From assembly GCF_008365315.1 (NCBI RefSeq), contig NZ_CP043506.1, forward strand, positions 2,407,001-2,471,000: a stretch of DNA of 64,000 nucleotides, in the 5' to 3' direction. A model generated the notes under the pieces. That model did no database searches and was not told the DNA's origin. It worked only from the letters and a program-made list of their open reading frames with translations. Shown here one piece after another: positions 1 to 8,913 of the stretch. Every line of letters begins with the position of its first letter. Within the stretch, counting starts at the first letter, position 1. This DNA is from Acetobacter vaccinii. Its GTDB lineage: Bacteria; Pseudomonadota; Alphaproteobacteria; Acetobacterales; Acetobacteraceae. Both the position numbers and the translations under genes were made by a program.

Positions 1-132
1 CGGGCTTTGAGCGCACCATTCGCAGAAGGCGCGTCGATCCGCCTCGGTTACGCTGTCACCATGCAGGCGATGATACCATTCATTGGCCTGATCAAAGAGA
101 TCACCTGAAAAGTGGTCATTATTATTCCGCAT
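1..132 (-). CDS. FecR-family anti-sigma regulator, N-terminal part only
   Basis: The 44 codons visible begin with an ATG at 132 and run off the left edge. The peptide starts MRNNNDHFSGDLFDQANEWY and continues with an R-RAFCEW segment. That is the N-terminal FecR/DUF4880 pattern (A-x-x-W-x-x-x-L-x-x-x-x, then a F-x-x-W segment) that binds the partner sigma factor. It lies 115 bases downstream of an ECF sigma gene on the same strand, the usual fecI-fecR order. The protein would be an inner-membrane protein relaying occupancy of a TonB receptor. Assignment rests on the motif and the neighbour; the rest of the gene is outside the window. Confidence 0.75.
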   Translation of the reverse strand, partial: MRNNNDHFSGDLFDQANEWYHRLHGDSVTEADRRAFCEWCAQSP

Positions 133-247
133 ATCTACCTGTCAGACCGGCAGCGCGGCCGGATACCGCCTGCTTTACCTGGGAAGCGCCATGAAACTCA
201 AGGGTGAGTGCTTACCCATAGCCTCAACTTACGTCATGAGGCTGGCC

Positions 248-751
248 TCATTCGCGCTCGCGAGCGTAGCGGCGGCAGGCCTTCATGCCATCTCGAAGGT
301 GATATTCGACTGCCTTGAGGTCCATACCCCGTTCGTCGGCGATCTGACGATAGCTCCGCCCATCCAGATGGAAGCGGACAAAAATCTCACGGGTGACAAG
401 GGGAAGAGCAGCGACCGCCTCGTTCAGGATTGCCTGACGGTCAGTTTCCGCCTGCTTCGTTTCGGCATTAGGTGTCGATGAAGGGTGATCGGGATCAAGC
501 TCACCGCCATCGCGTCCCCACTCGCGGAAGGTACGACGATTGTAGTCGATCGTGATGTTGGCCGCGGCCTTGAAGAGAAGATGTGCCGGTTTTTCAACGG
601 CTTCGGGGGCAGACAACCGGACGAGCCTGAGGAATGCATCCTGCACCACGTCGCCGACTTGTTCAGGATCGGTGCATCTCTTCCTAGCCAGCGCCTCCAG
701 CTTGCGACGCTCGTTTAGAAAGAGATCAGAGAGGGTTTTGCTCCAGGACAT
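248..751 (-). CDS. ECF RNA polymerase sigma factor (FecI type)
   Basis: This 167-residue protein has the two-domain ECF layout: sigma region 2 at about residues 10-75 (QVGDVVQDAFLRL) and region 4 at about 105-160 (LPLVTREIFVRFHLDG followed by SYRQIADERG helix-turn-helix). There is no extra domain, and the length is normal for FecI. It should direct transcription of a TonB-receptor operon when released by its FecR partner, which begins downstream at 132. The ATG at 751 has only a weak ribosome-binding site. Family assignment is firm; the target genes cannot be seen because the unit continues off the left edge. Confidence 0.88.
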   Translation of the reverse strand: MSWSKTLSDLFLNERRKLEALARKRCTDPEQVGDVVQDAFLRLVRLSAPEAVEKPAHLLFKAAANITIDYNRRTFREWGRDGGELDPDHPSSTPNAETKQAETDRQAILNEAVAALPLVTREIFVRFHLDGRSYRQIADERGMDLKAVEYHLRDGMKACRRYARERE

Positions 752-976
752 TCGATAACATAACTCACTCGGGCTGACGTAATGTCTTGACGGTCCCCTC
801 CACCGGAACGCGGTAGAGGGTCAAATTACGCAGTGTACGTTAGCTGAGTTAAGAACTAATCTCAATACGTGACGTCACCCAACTGGGTTTTCATGTGTTG
901 TGGGCGGTACCCTTTAACAGCTGCTTTTTGACGCCCGGTGGCCTGCTGCCGGTTTCGCGGACATGAAGATAAGATC

Positions 977-1231
977 GTGTTCAAGGTGATGGATGTGCTT
1001 ATGATGGCGATCTGGCAACGTGGAAAAGTGATGCCTTGCTTCACCATTCGGATCAGGGATCGCAATATACAAATAACAGTTCCAGCGGCTCCTGGCTGAC
1101 AATAGGATCGCCTGCAAAGTCTATCGCAGCCGAGATGAAGCCAAGCCGCCGTCCCGGACTATATAGAACGCTTCTACAATCCACGCAGACGGCTTTCAAA
1201 ATTGGGATGCACAAGCCCAATGGAGTTTGAG
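977..1231 (+). pseudogene. IS3-family transposase (OrfB) remnant
   Basis: Pieces of an IS3-type integrase-core transposase can be read in three frames. The first is VFKVMDVLMMAIWQRGKV. After a one-base loss comes LLHHSDQGSQYT, the hallmark around the second catalytic Asp. After an internal deletion and another frame change comes YIERFYNPRRRLSKLGC with SPMEFE, the family's C-terminus. No intact reading frame remains, so this is a dead relic. Its right end runs into the 3' end of the adjacent fused ABC ATPase gene on the opposite strand. Confidence 0.8.
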
Positions 1232-1238
1232 GTCAGTA

Positions 1239-2882
1239 CTATACTAACTTGACCTGCTGTCCATGAGCAGCAGGTCCCCAAACGTGGCGATGACCAGGTG
1301 CATCATTCAGAAGTGCTTTTGTATACGGATCAGAGGGACTCTCGAAAATTGCCTGAACCGAGCCTTGCTCCACGACCTGACCACGACGCAGCACGACGAC
1401 ATGGTCAGATATTTCCCGGACCATTTCAAGGTCATGAGAGATGCAGAGATAACTGACTCCAAGCTCGTTCTGTAATTGCGCCAGAAGCGAAAGAATCTGT
1501 AATTGTACGGACGCATCAAGTGCCGAGACCGGCTCGTCCAGCACAACCAGTTCCGGTTTGATCGCCAATGCACGGGCGATAGCAACACGCTGGCGCTGGC
1601 CGCCGGAAAGCGCCGTAGGCTGGTTCGTGCGCACTCGTTCCGGGAGGCCGACATTATCAAGCAGTTCACGGACCCGCATCTGGCGTGTCACACGGTCGCC
1701 CAGAGAGAAGGCATACAACGGCTCGGCAATGATTTCCTCTATCGAAAGGCGCGGATCAAGAGAGGCATAAGGATTCTGATGGACAATCTGGACTCGCCGA
1801 CGAAACTGCTTCAGCGCCTTGCCGGTCAGTCCGAGTATTTCCTGACCGTCAAAACGTACACTGCCCGCCGTGGCGGTCTCGAGCCGCATGATGATGCGTG
1901 CGGTCGTGGACTTGCCGGAGCCGGACTCCCCTACAATGCTCGTTGTGCCATGACGGGGTACCTCAAAGGACACTTCGTCCACGGCCTTTCGTATTCCATC
2001 CTGCCTACCGCGGTTAAACTGCTTTGTCAGTCCTTCAACGACCAGGATGGGACTGGCCGCAGTGGTGGAGCAGCGCGTCCGAGCAGGCTGCTTCCTCGTT
2101 GTCGCGTTGATCAGTTGTGCGGTGTACGGATGACGGGGGGCAGTGAAGACAGTGCGGGTCGGCCCGGCTTCCACGATCCGCCCCGCGCGCATGACAATGA
2201 TCCTGTCCGCACGATCAGCGGCCATAGCCAGATCGTGAGTGATCAGAAGGACGGCTGTTCCTTTCCGTCGGATAAGCTGTTCCATATGATCGAGAAGACG
2301 CCGTTGCACAGTGACATCCAGGCCACTTGTAGGCTCATCGGCAATGAGTAGAGGAGGGGCGTTTGCCAAACCAATGGCGACGAGAACTCGTTGCCGCATG
2401 CCACCGGAGAGCTCATGCGGATAGCTGGCCGCCACATGTTGCTGGCCTAAACCGACATCTTCCAGCAATTCCGTCACCCGCTTTCTGGCTTCGTGCGCCG
2501 GTAAGCCGTGAACTTCCAGAGCTTCCGCTACTTGCGTTCCGATACGTTTGACAGGATCAAGAGAAAGGCTTGGGTCCTGGGGCACAAACCCCACCGTCCG
2601 GCCTCGCAAATGCCGCCATGTTCGTTCAGAAGCATGGGAAAGTTCCTCTCCATTGAGGACGATACGGCCAGTAAGCTGTGCACTAGCGACGGATAGGCCG
2701 ATAAGTGCGGAGGTAATGCTGGATTTACCCGAGCCTGATTCCCCTACGATCATCACGATCTCGCCTGGCCATACTTCAAACCCGACTTCGGAGATCGCAG
2801 CAACCGGAGTGCGACCAGAGGGTCGGTAAACAACAGTCAGGTCTTCCACACGCAACAATGGTTGCCCTTGCTTGCTCACCAT
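1239..2882 (-). CDS. Fused dipeptide-type ABC transporter ATPase (DppD-DppF fusion)
   Basis: This 547-residue protein carries two complete ABC nucleotide-binding domains in one chain. The first has Walker A GESGSGKSS at 47-55, signature LSGGM at 158-162 and Walker B LLIADEP at 178-184. The second has GESGSGKST at 318-326, LSGGQ at 425-429 and LVVLDEP at 445-451. Each ends with the HPYT/DPYT oligopeptide-transporter motif. It powers import through the two permeases encoded just upstream, with which it overlaps by one base (2882). It is the last gene of the block. The final ten or so residues (after HVWGP) are read from sequence that looks like the end of an IS3 relic, so the C-terminus may be altered. 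Confidence 0.9.
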   Translation of the reverse strand: MVSKQGQPLLRVEDLTVVYRPSGRTPVAAISEVGFEVWPGEIVMIVGESGSGKSSITSALIGLSVASAQLTGRIVLNGEELSHASERTWRHLRGRTVGFVPQDPSLSLDPVKRIGTQVAEALEVHGLPAHEARKRVTELLEDVGLGQQHVAASYPHELSGGMRQRVLVAIGLANAPPLLIADEPTSGLDVTVQRRLLDHMEQLIRRKGTAVLLITHDLAMAADRADRIIVMRAGRIVEAGPTRTVFTAPRHPYTAQLINATTRKQPARTRCSTTAASPILVVEGLTKQFNRGRQDGIRKAVDEVSFEVPRHGTTSIVGESGSGKSTTARIIMRLETATAGSVRFDGQEILGLTGKALKQFRRRVQIVHQNPYASLDPRLSIEEIIAEPLYAFSLGDRVTRQMRVRELLDNVGLPERVRTNQPTALSGGQRQRVAIARALAIKPELVVLDEPVSALDASVQLQILSLLAQLQNELGVSYLCISHDLEMVREISDHVVVLRRGQVVEQGSVQAIFESPSDPYTKALLNDAPGHRHVWGPAAHGQQVKLV

Positions 2883-3787
2883 TACTCGCTCTCAATCCGT
2901 TCGCTTCGGTCCTGAACAAATCGGGCAAGCTGATTGGCTGCCAGCACGACAAGTACGACAACGAGGCCGGGCAGCGTCGTGCACCACCATGCGACAGATA
3001 TATAATTCCGCCCTTCCGCGATCAGTAGTCCCCATTCAGGTTGTGGTGGTGGCGCACCAAATCCAAGGAAGCTGAGAGAGGAAACCGCAAGCACAGCAGA
3101 GCCGAATTCAAGAGCGACCAGCGCCAGTACGGGACCAGCCGCATGTGGCAGCACATGGGTGATGAGCGTACCGATAGGGCTCCTTCCACATGCGATGGCG
3201 GCCTCAACGAAGGCTGCCCCCCGCCAACGCATCGCTTCACCTCGGGCCATGCGGGCAAAAGCAGCGACTGCCGAAAACCCAACTGCGACAGCAATTTCGG
3301 TAATACCAAAGCCCAGAACAGTAACAATTGCCATTGACAGAAGAAGGGACGGAACAGCCATCAGCACATCAATGGCACGCATGATTGCGGCATCGGCTCG
3401 TCCGCCGAGAAAGCCTGAAAGAAAACCAATTGGCATACCGCCAAAAAGGGCAACGATTACCGCCAAGCCTGTTGCAAGCAAAGAGTTGGAGGCACCATAG
3501 ATGACGCGCGAGAAGAGATCGCGCCCAAGGTGGTCGGTGCCAAACCAATGCGCGCGCGACGGTGCTTCGAGAGCATGCAAAGATGAGCTGTGCAGGGGAT
3601 TAACTGAGGTGAAGAGTGTCGGGGCGACGCTCCAACCAAGGATGCCTAGCAGGAAAATGCAGCTTGCGATTGTCAGAACAGCCCCTCGACGCCGAAGAAA
3701 ATTCTGTATTGCGGCAGAGACCGAATAGGAACTGGAGTTATTATCCATATGTCCAGAATCGACTGTGTACAGAAGTGGGTTGCCCAT
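2882..3787 (-). CDS. ABC transporter permease, DppC/OppC type
   Basis: This is a 301-residue inner-membrane protein. It has a first transmembrane helix at about 33-55 and the OppC-typical segment HWFGTDHLGRDLFSRVIYG after it. Several helices follow, along with the EAA-like loop that docks on the ATPase (EAAIACGRSPIGTLITHVLPHA). It would form the translocation pore with the DppB-type partner encoded 3 bases upstream. Start 3787 is chosen for the tight gene spacing and a purine-rich site (gaggag) ahead of it. The family (peptide/nickel/opine importers) is certain. The substrate is not, although the neighbourhood suggests a sulfur compound. Confidence 0.9.
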   Translation of the reverse strand: MGNPLLYTVDSGHMDNNSSSYSVSAAIQNFLRRRGAVLTIASCIFLLGILGWSVAPTLFTSVNPLHSSSLHALEAPSRAHWFGTDHLGRDLFSRVIYGASNSLLATGLAVIVALFGGMPIGFLSGFLGGRADAAIMRAIDVLMAVPSLLLSMAIVTVLGFGITEIAVAVGFSAVAAFARMARGEAMRWRGAAFVEAAIACGRSPIGTLITHVLPHAAGPVLALVALEFGSAVLAVSSLSFLGFGAPPPQPEWGLLIAEGRNYISVAWWCTTLPGLVVVLVVLAANQLARFVQDRSERIESE

Positions 3788-3790
3788 CTC

Positions 3791-4786
3791 CTATCTCCTC
3801 TTTCCGGAAAGCGTGATGCGCGGATCAAGCAACGGATAGAGCAGGTCCACGATGAGGTTAACGACAACAAAAGATGCTGCAACCACGAGCACAACACCCT
3901 GTACCATTGGAATATCCTTGGCTGACACGGCCCCCTGAGCGAGGCGGCCGATGCCGTCGCGGGAAAAGACGGTTTCTGTCACGACGGAGCCAGCAAGAAG
4001 ACCGCCCACTATGAGACCTGCCATGGTCAGAAGCGGAATGGCGGCATTGGGCAAGGTATGGACCAGCATCAGGTGCGTTCGGCTTACGCCCTTCGCCCGG
4101 ATCGCCTCAGTGAAGGGCTGAGACCATACCAAAGCCAGAGAGCGGCTCATCACCTGAGCGATACGTGCGGAAGTCGGGATCGCCAAAGTCGCCACTGGCA
4201 TCACGAGAGAACGCCACCCGTCGTTACCCATCGCCGGAAAGATGGTGAAATGAAAAGAGAGGACCTGCAGGAAAAGAAGCCCAATCCAGAATGTCGGAAG
4301 TGCTGCACCAAGAGAGGGCAGGGCCAGCAATAGGGTGCGCAGCCATGGTGCCTGGACCAGACAACCAAGCACGGCCAATCCGACACCCATTATCAACGCC
4401 ACCACAAGGGCACAGAATGCGAGGTTGGCCGTAGGTGGAATGGCGTTTGCTAGGGCGCTTGCTACAGTCTGTCCAGACTGAATGGATCTACCAAAGTCCA
4501 GATGAAGAACGCGCCATAGTGCAATAAAGTACTGCTCGGTGATTGGCTTGTCGAGATTGTATTCAGCCTTCAGCTTGGCAAGTTCTGCACCGTCAACAAG
4601 ACTCTGTCCATCCTGATTCACCATGATGCTGACAGGGTCGCCGGGAAGAACATACAAAATGGCAAACGAGAGTGTGAACGCCGCCCATAATACCAGAGCA
4701 GACTGGCCCACACGGGCTGCGACATAAAGCAAAACGTCACGTCGAAGCAGATGACGGATCGATAGGCCAGAGGAAGGGCGTGACAT
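3791..4786 (-). CDS. ABC transporter permease, DppB/OppB type
   Basis: This is the first of two paired permeases. It has an N-terminal transmembrane helix followed by the family motif FAILYVLPGDPV, a periplasmic stretch ending KPITEQYFIALWRVLHLDFGRS, five further helices, and the EAA loop EAIRAKGVSRTHLMLVHTLPNA. The ATG at 4786 (MSRPSSGLS) is preferred to upstream starts because it lies 4 bases after the stop of the binding-protein gene and gives the normal length of about 331 residues. The gene sits in one transcription unit with the binding protein, the second permease and the fused ATPase. Confidence 0.9.
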   Translation of the reverse strand: MSRPSSGLSIRHLLRRDVLLYVAARVGQSALVLWAAFTLSFAILYVLPGDPVSIMVNQDGQSLVDGAELAKLKAEYNLDKPITEQYFIALWRVLHLDFGRSIQSGQTVASALANAIPPTANLAFCALVVALIMGVGLAVLGCLVQAPWLRTLLLALPSLGAALPTFWIGLLFLQVLSFHFTIFPAMGNDGWRSLVMPVATLAIPTSARIAQVMSRSLALVWSQPFTEAIRAKGVSRTHLMLVHTLPNAAIPLLTMAGLIVGGLLAGSVVTETVFSRDGIGRLAQGAVSAKDIPMVQGVVLVVAASFVVVNLIVDLLYPLLDPRITLSGKRR

Positions 4787-4790
4787 CGGA

Positions 4791-6386
4791 TTAGCGCCCG
4801 ATCCAGGTATCAAAGAACTGCAGGCGGGAAGATGCCTCATGATGCAGTCCGTGCACGGTTTTGGCGGTTGCAACCACAGTCGTTACTTCAACGAGAGGAA
4901 TGATATGGCCTTCCTCAATCAATAGTGTCACGGCTTGGGAAATCAGATTTCTGCGCCGCTCGACATCCAGTTCGGCGCTTGATGCGTCGAGCAGGGCATC
5001 AACAGGCTCGGCCTTGCGGTTGTTGACATTGTGCGCGTCAACGGCAAAAACCGCACGCAGGATATCCGGATCTGAGCGTGTCAGGTTATAAAACTGAACC
5101 TGATATTTTCCTGTGTTTTGCAATGCTGATGTTTGGCTTATGGTCGTCTGGTTCAGAACCAGATCAATCCCAACCGCTCGCAATTGTTCCTGCAAAAGCT
5201 CAAGATACGGAGCCGACTGCCAATATGAGAGATGGATGACAAGACGCTGTCCGTCCCTTTCTCTGATGCCGTCCGATCCGGGTCTCCATCCGGCGTCGTC
5301 CAGGATTTTTTTGCTGCCAGCTAGGTCAAAACCGAGTTCAGAGGCGTGGTCTGTGTAGAACGGCGTCGTTCCAGCGAGCGCGGATGAGGCTGATGACTGA
5401 TAATGCGAAATGACGTTTTTGATTTCCTGCCGGTTAACCGCTTTGTTGAGTGCAAGGCGTACTTCCTTATGCCCCAGCACAGGATCAGTCTCATTGGGAA
5501 ATAGACTAAAGACCAGACCGGGATTCGGACGGGCGATTACCGGCAGGGCCTGTGCTGTGAAAAGCCGTTCATCCTGTGCAAGGACACCGGTATCCACATC
5601 GATCTGGCCCGATAGAAGACTTCCTGTGCGGACCCCGGATTCCGGCACGATACGATAGTCAATTCCTGACAGATACGCCTTTCCCTGATGACCTGCCAGA
5701 GAGGAGGGCCAAGCGTAATCCTCCCGGCGCGTAAGGACGACCCGCTGGTTATGTACGAAGCTCGTCACTGTGAAAGGGCCGGAGCCCACGAGCTGCCCCT
5801 GGCATCTCGCCCCTGCGTCACGCGCCAGCGTTCCAGGAGACAGAAGCCCGAGGCTCATTGTCGAGCTTGCCTGCAAGAATTGTACGTTAGGTTTGCTGAA
5901 TGTCAGGACGACCGTATCACGGTCAGGAGTCTGTATTTCCTTCAGTCCGGCAAGATACCCTGAGCCAAGCGATGCTCGCGCGCCAAGTTTGAGTATCCCT
6001 TCGAAATTCGTCTTGACCGCGGCTGCGTCGACGGGCGTGCCGTCGCTGAAGGTAACGCCGGGACGGAGATAAAAGGTGAACACGCGACTGTCCTGGCTGA
6101 CCGTCCACCGTGATGCAAGCCAAGGAACGATCTCGCCCGTGTCTGGTCTCTGGTCAGTCAGGGAGTCTGTGATTTGGCGTCCGATATTGAGCGAATCATT
6201 ATTTCCCGCCTGCTGTGGGTCGAGGCAGAGCGGATCGCTACTCTGGGCAACTCTCAACACGCCGCCGTCTTTCGGTGTGAGTTGGACGGAGTCCGCTAAA
6301 CAAGCGCTGCCGGGGATAACCCCTACGACAAGTCCCATAACGACCGTAAGCTTGCCGAGATATCTGACAATCTCGTCACCCAGCAT
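4791..6386 (-). CDS. Periplasmic binding protein of the peptide/nickel ABC family (SBP family 5)
   Basis: This large solute-binding protein captures the substrate for the DppBC-type permease. It has a signal peptide (a hydrophobic stretch around TVVMGLVVGVIPGSACLA) and then the family opening GGVLRVAQSSDPLCLDPQQ. The diagnostic run FTFYLRPGVTFSDGTPVDA and a later LGHKEVRLALNKAVNRQEI also match SBP family 5. The start at 6386 (MLGDEIVRY) is chosen for its AGAAAGG site and signal peptide. A start at 6488 would overlap the upstream monooxygenase gene by 4 bases and is possible, but gives a long, unusual leader. The linked monooxygenase suggests import of an organosulfur or other oxidisable compound. 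Confidence 0.88.
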   Translation of the reverse strand: MLGDEIVRYLGKLTVVMGLVVGVIPGSACLADSVQLTPKDGGVLRVAQSSDPLCLDPQQAGNNDSLNIGRQITDSLTDQRPDTGEIVPWLASRWTVSQDSRVFTFYLRPGVTFSDGTPVDAAAVKTNFEGILKLGARASLGSGYLAGLKEIQTPDRDTVVLTFSKPNVQFLQASSTMSLGLLSPGTLARDAGARCQGQLVGSGPFTVTSFVHNQRVVLTRREDYAWPSSLAGHQGKAYLSGIDYRIVPESGVRTGSLLSGQIDVDTGVLAQDERLFTAQALPVIARPNPGLVFSLFPNETDPVLGHKEVRLALNKAVNRQEIKNVISHYQSSASSALAGTTPFYTDHASELGFDLAGSKKILDDAGWRPGSDGIRERDGQRLVIHLSYWQSAPYLELLQEQLRAVGIDLVLNQTTISQTSALQNTGKYQVQFYNLTRSDPDILRAVFAVDAHNVNNRKAEPVDALLDASSAELDVERRRNLISQAVTLLIEEGHIIPLVEVTTVVATAKTVHGLHHEASSRLQFFDTWIGR

Positions 6387-6484
6387 CGGTTTGACCTTTC
6401 TCAACCTGACGGAGCAAAACAATGATCGGTATCCCGACAATGACAGGGCCTCCTGCGTTCCTGTCGCATCAGCACGTAATAAGG

Positions 6485-7807
6485 TCATTGTCTTTCCGGC
6501 CGTTCCAGGTACAGATTTTCGCGCAATGTCCTGCCTGCATATTCGGTTTTAAACAAACCGCGACGCTGTAACTCGGGAACAACCAAACGGACAAAATCGT
6601 CGATCGCCTCGAATGTCTGGTTCGTCATGATGTTAAAGCCGTCGGCAGCGCCAGCTTTAACCCATTCTTCGAAATCATCAGCAATATCGGTGGGCGAGCC
6701 TACAAGAACCCGATGTCCTCCAGCAGACAGAAGACGTAGCAGTTGGCGCACAGTAGGGCGCTCGCGTTTTATGAGGTCCGCGACCAACTTCTGCCTGCTC
6801 TTGTGACGGTTTGTATCGGGCAGAACCGCAGGAAGAGGAGCCAAATCATCCAAAGAGTATTGTGAAAAATCCACTCCCAAACCAACAAACTCTGAAATAC
6901 TCTTCAAAGCGATGGTATTGTCCGTCAGAGCGTGGAGCTGGTCGAACTTCGCCTCTGCCTCTGTGCGTGTCTCGGCGACCGTCACAGAGACGCCAGGCAT
7001 GATCAGCAAATGATCCGGATTGCGACCGAACTCCCGCTCTGCTTTCTGCCTGATCTCCGTGCGGAAAGCCCTGCCTTCCTCAATGGTTGTGGCCGCCGTG
7101 AAGATCAACTCCCCAATGCGCGCTGCCAGCTTTCGTCCAGCCTCGGATGAGCCTGCCTGTGCAATGACCGGCCATCCCTGAACGGGACGGGGCGCATTGA
7201 GCGGCCCCTTGACCTGAAAATGCTTTCCTCGGTGGTTGAGAAGTTTTACACGCGCGGCGTCAAACCACCGTCCGGACTCCTTGTCCTTAATTGCGGCGTC
7301 GTCGTCCCAACTGTTAAACAGCCCCAATACAACATCAACAAACTCTTCCGCGCGTTCATATCGTGTGGCGTGAAGAACATGATCACTGCGATTGTAGTTC
7401 TCACCTCCTTCAAGGGATGTCACGACATTCCATCCCGCACGTCCTTCACTCAGACGATCCAAGGATTCAAGACGACGCGCGAGGGTGAACGGCTCGTTAT
7501 AGGTTGTATTTGCGGTGCCAACCAAGCCAATCTGGTCTGTGACCACGGAGAGACCTGCCAGAAGAGTCAACGTGTCCCAGCGGGTGGCGGCAGTATTTTT
7601 CTCGATTAAGTCAGGCTCGAAAAGTCCCGAAGAAATCGTATCATTCATGAAGAGAACATCGAACTTTCCATCCTGAAGCCTTGATGCCAACTTGCAGTAA
7701 TATGCGAATGTACCGAGTTCTTCTGTGTCGATGTGTTCATGACGCCAGATTCCTCCGTGTGGCCCGCTGCCATTCAGAAAAGCCCCGAGCTTTATAAAGG
7801 ATGACAT
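6485..7807 (-). CDS. FMN-dependent monooxygenase, NtaA/SnaA/DszA family
   Basis: This 440-residue enzyme belongs to the bacterial luciferase-like (LLM) superfamily. It has the family's N-terminal GGIWRHEHID stretch and the core pattern NEPFTLARRLESLDRLSEGR followed by AGWNVVTS. The substrate-site segment VKGPLNAPRPVQGWPVIAQAG is also present. Relatives use FMNH2 and O2 to cleave nitrilotriacetate, dibenzothiophene sulfone or similar compounds. No reductase gene adjoins it. It lies just ahead of the Dpp-like transporter genes and 131 bases after an SsuA-like binding-protein gene, so it probably acts on what that system imports. The exact substrate cannot be told from sequence. Confidence 0.9.
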   Translation of the reverse strand: MSSFIKLGAFLNGSGPHGGIWRHEHIDTEELGTFAYYCKLASRLQDGKFDVLFMNDTISSGLFEPDLIEKNTAATRWDTLTLLAGLSVVTDQIGLVGTANTTYNEPFTLARRLESLDRLSEGRAGWNVVTSLEGGENYNRSDHVLHATRYERAEEFVDVVLGLFNSWDDDAAIKDKESGRWFDAARVKLLNHRGKHFQVKGPLNAPRPVQGWPVIAQAGSSEAGRKLAARIGELIFTAATTIEEGRAFRTEIRQKAEREFGRNPDHLLIMPGVSVTVAETRTEAEAKFDQLHALTDNTIALKSISEFVGLGVDFSQYSLDDLAPLPAVLPDTNRHKSRQKLVADLIKRERPTVRQLLRLLSAGGHRVLVGSPTDIADDFEEWVKAGAADGFNIMTNQTFEAIDDFVRLVVPELQRRGLFKTEYAGRTLRENLYLERPERQ

Positions 7808-7938
7808 GCAGCCTTTCCCTCTCTAGTAGATTTCTGTTCAGCGTCCCTAGGGCTCCGGCCACGTGACGGTACGCTCTCTACAGAATGTGAAAAAATATTT
7901 TCGATCTCTGCTGTTCGTAGCGGCAATACTTGTCTCTG

Positions 7939-8913
7939 CTACTGAAGCAGTCGGGAAAATCTCAAATCCCACAACGATTCTGCATCAATGCGATTGGGGA
8001 GGCTTCCCTCAGAAAAAAACAGATCCGCAGCCTTCTGCTGTTCCCGGATCATGTCCTGAGTCACTGGCACTAGTTTCACGGCATGCTGCCGACCAGCAGA
8101 AAGTCGTCTAAAAATACGTTCAGGCACCGCTGTCTCCGCTGCCATAATCCTGGACCAGGCTTCCGGGTTAGCTGCGACCCAATCCCAAGTGGCACGCTCC
8201 CTCACAAGATAGTCCTCGATCAGACCGCTTTTGATCCGATCATCCATAGCGCCGACGCGGGCAGAAATCGCGAAAAACGATAATCCCCCCGATGAGATGT
8301 CGCTGGTCAGCCATCTGGCAGCGCTTTCCTCCATCAGCAACTCGGCGACATAATCGTCGGAAATCAGAGCGTCGAGATATCCCCCAACAAAGGCCGCCCG
8401 GCCAGCCGCCGCAGAGAGGGGCACGGGTTGGATATCATCAGGCGTCATCCCGTTGTCGGTCAGTATCTTCAGAAGATAATAATGATGATTGGTAGCCGGA
8501 ACATAGCCGATTTTCTTGTTACGTAGGTCTTTCACAGACGCGGCGGTCGACTTTTCAGGAACAAGCAGCCCAGCATACGAGACCCCTCCTTGTATCGCTG
8601 CGATCAAACGAAACGGACTGGCATTCTGTCCGGCGAAAAGTGCTGGTATTTGGCTCATAAACGCATAGTCCAGCGCCTTGGCCCTATAAGCGTTTAGAAC
8701 CATCTTGCCTCCTTCCACATTGACATAACTGACCGGATAGGAAGGGGACTTCATTTCTGCAGCATTAAAAAAATCGGAGACCTGTCCCTTATAATGCCAG
8801 ACAGCAAGCCCTTCTGGGGTGGCTGCAACTCCAGTCGTGGCCCGAAAAGCCGCGGCTTGCGCAACAAGACCAAAAACGGCAACCCGGCGCGGGATCAGGT
8901 GCCGTCGATTCAT
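7939..8913 (-). CDS. Sulfonate/nitrate-type ABC substrate-binding protein
   Basis: This periplasmic binding protein is of the SsuA/NMT1 type, about 324 residues. It has an N-terminal Arg-rich signal peptide (MNRRHLIPRRVAVFGLVA) and then a two-lobed fold with typical phrases: NVEGGKMVLNAYRAKALDYAF, and later SVKDLRNKKIGYVPATNHHYYLLKIL. Start 8913 overlaps the stop of the aldolase-like gene as ATGA, indicating coupled translation. No matching SsuC/SsuB genes are adjacent; the next genes encode a monooxygenase and a Dpp-type importer. It may feed the SsuBC pair at 33555-35164. The family is clear and the ligand is unknown. Confidence 0.85.
   Translation of the reverse strand: MNRRHLIPRRVAVFGLVAQAAAFRATTGVAATPEGLAVWHYKGQVSDFFNAAEMKSPSYPVSYVNVEGGKMVLNAYRAKALDYAFMSQIPALFAGQNASPFRLIAAIQGGVSYAGLLVPEKSTAASVKDLRNKKIGYVPATNHHYYLLKILTDNGMTPDDIQPVPLSAAAGRAAFVGGYLDALISDDYVAELLMEESAARWLTSDISSGGLSFFAISARVGAMDDRIKSGLIEDYLVRERATWDWVAANPEAWSRIMAAETAVPERIFRRLSAGRQHAVKLVPVTQDMIREQQKAADLFFSEGSLPNRIDAESLWDLRFSRLLQ

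Noticed and set aside
1503..2351. Long plus-strand open frame (282 codons) opposite the fused ABC ATPase
   Set aside because: It lies wholly inside a gene with two perfect ABC domains on the other strand and its translation resembles no family; it is a shadow frame.
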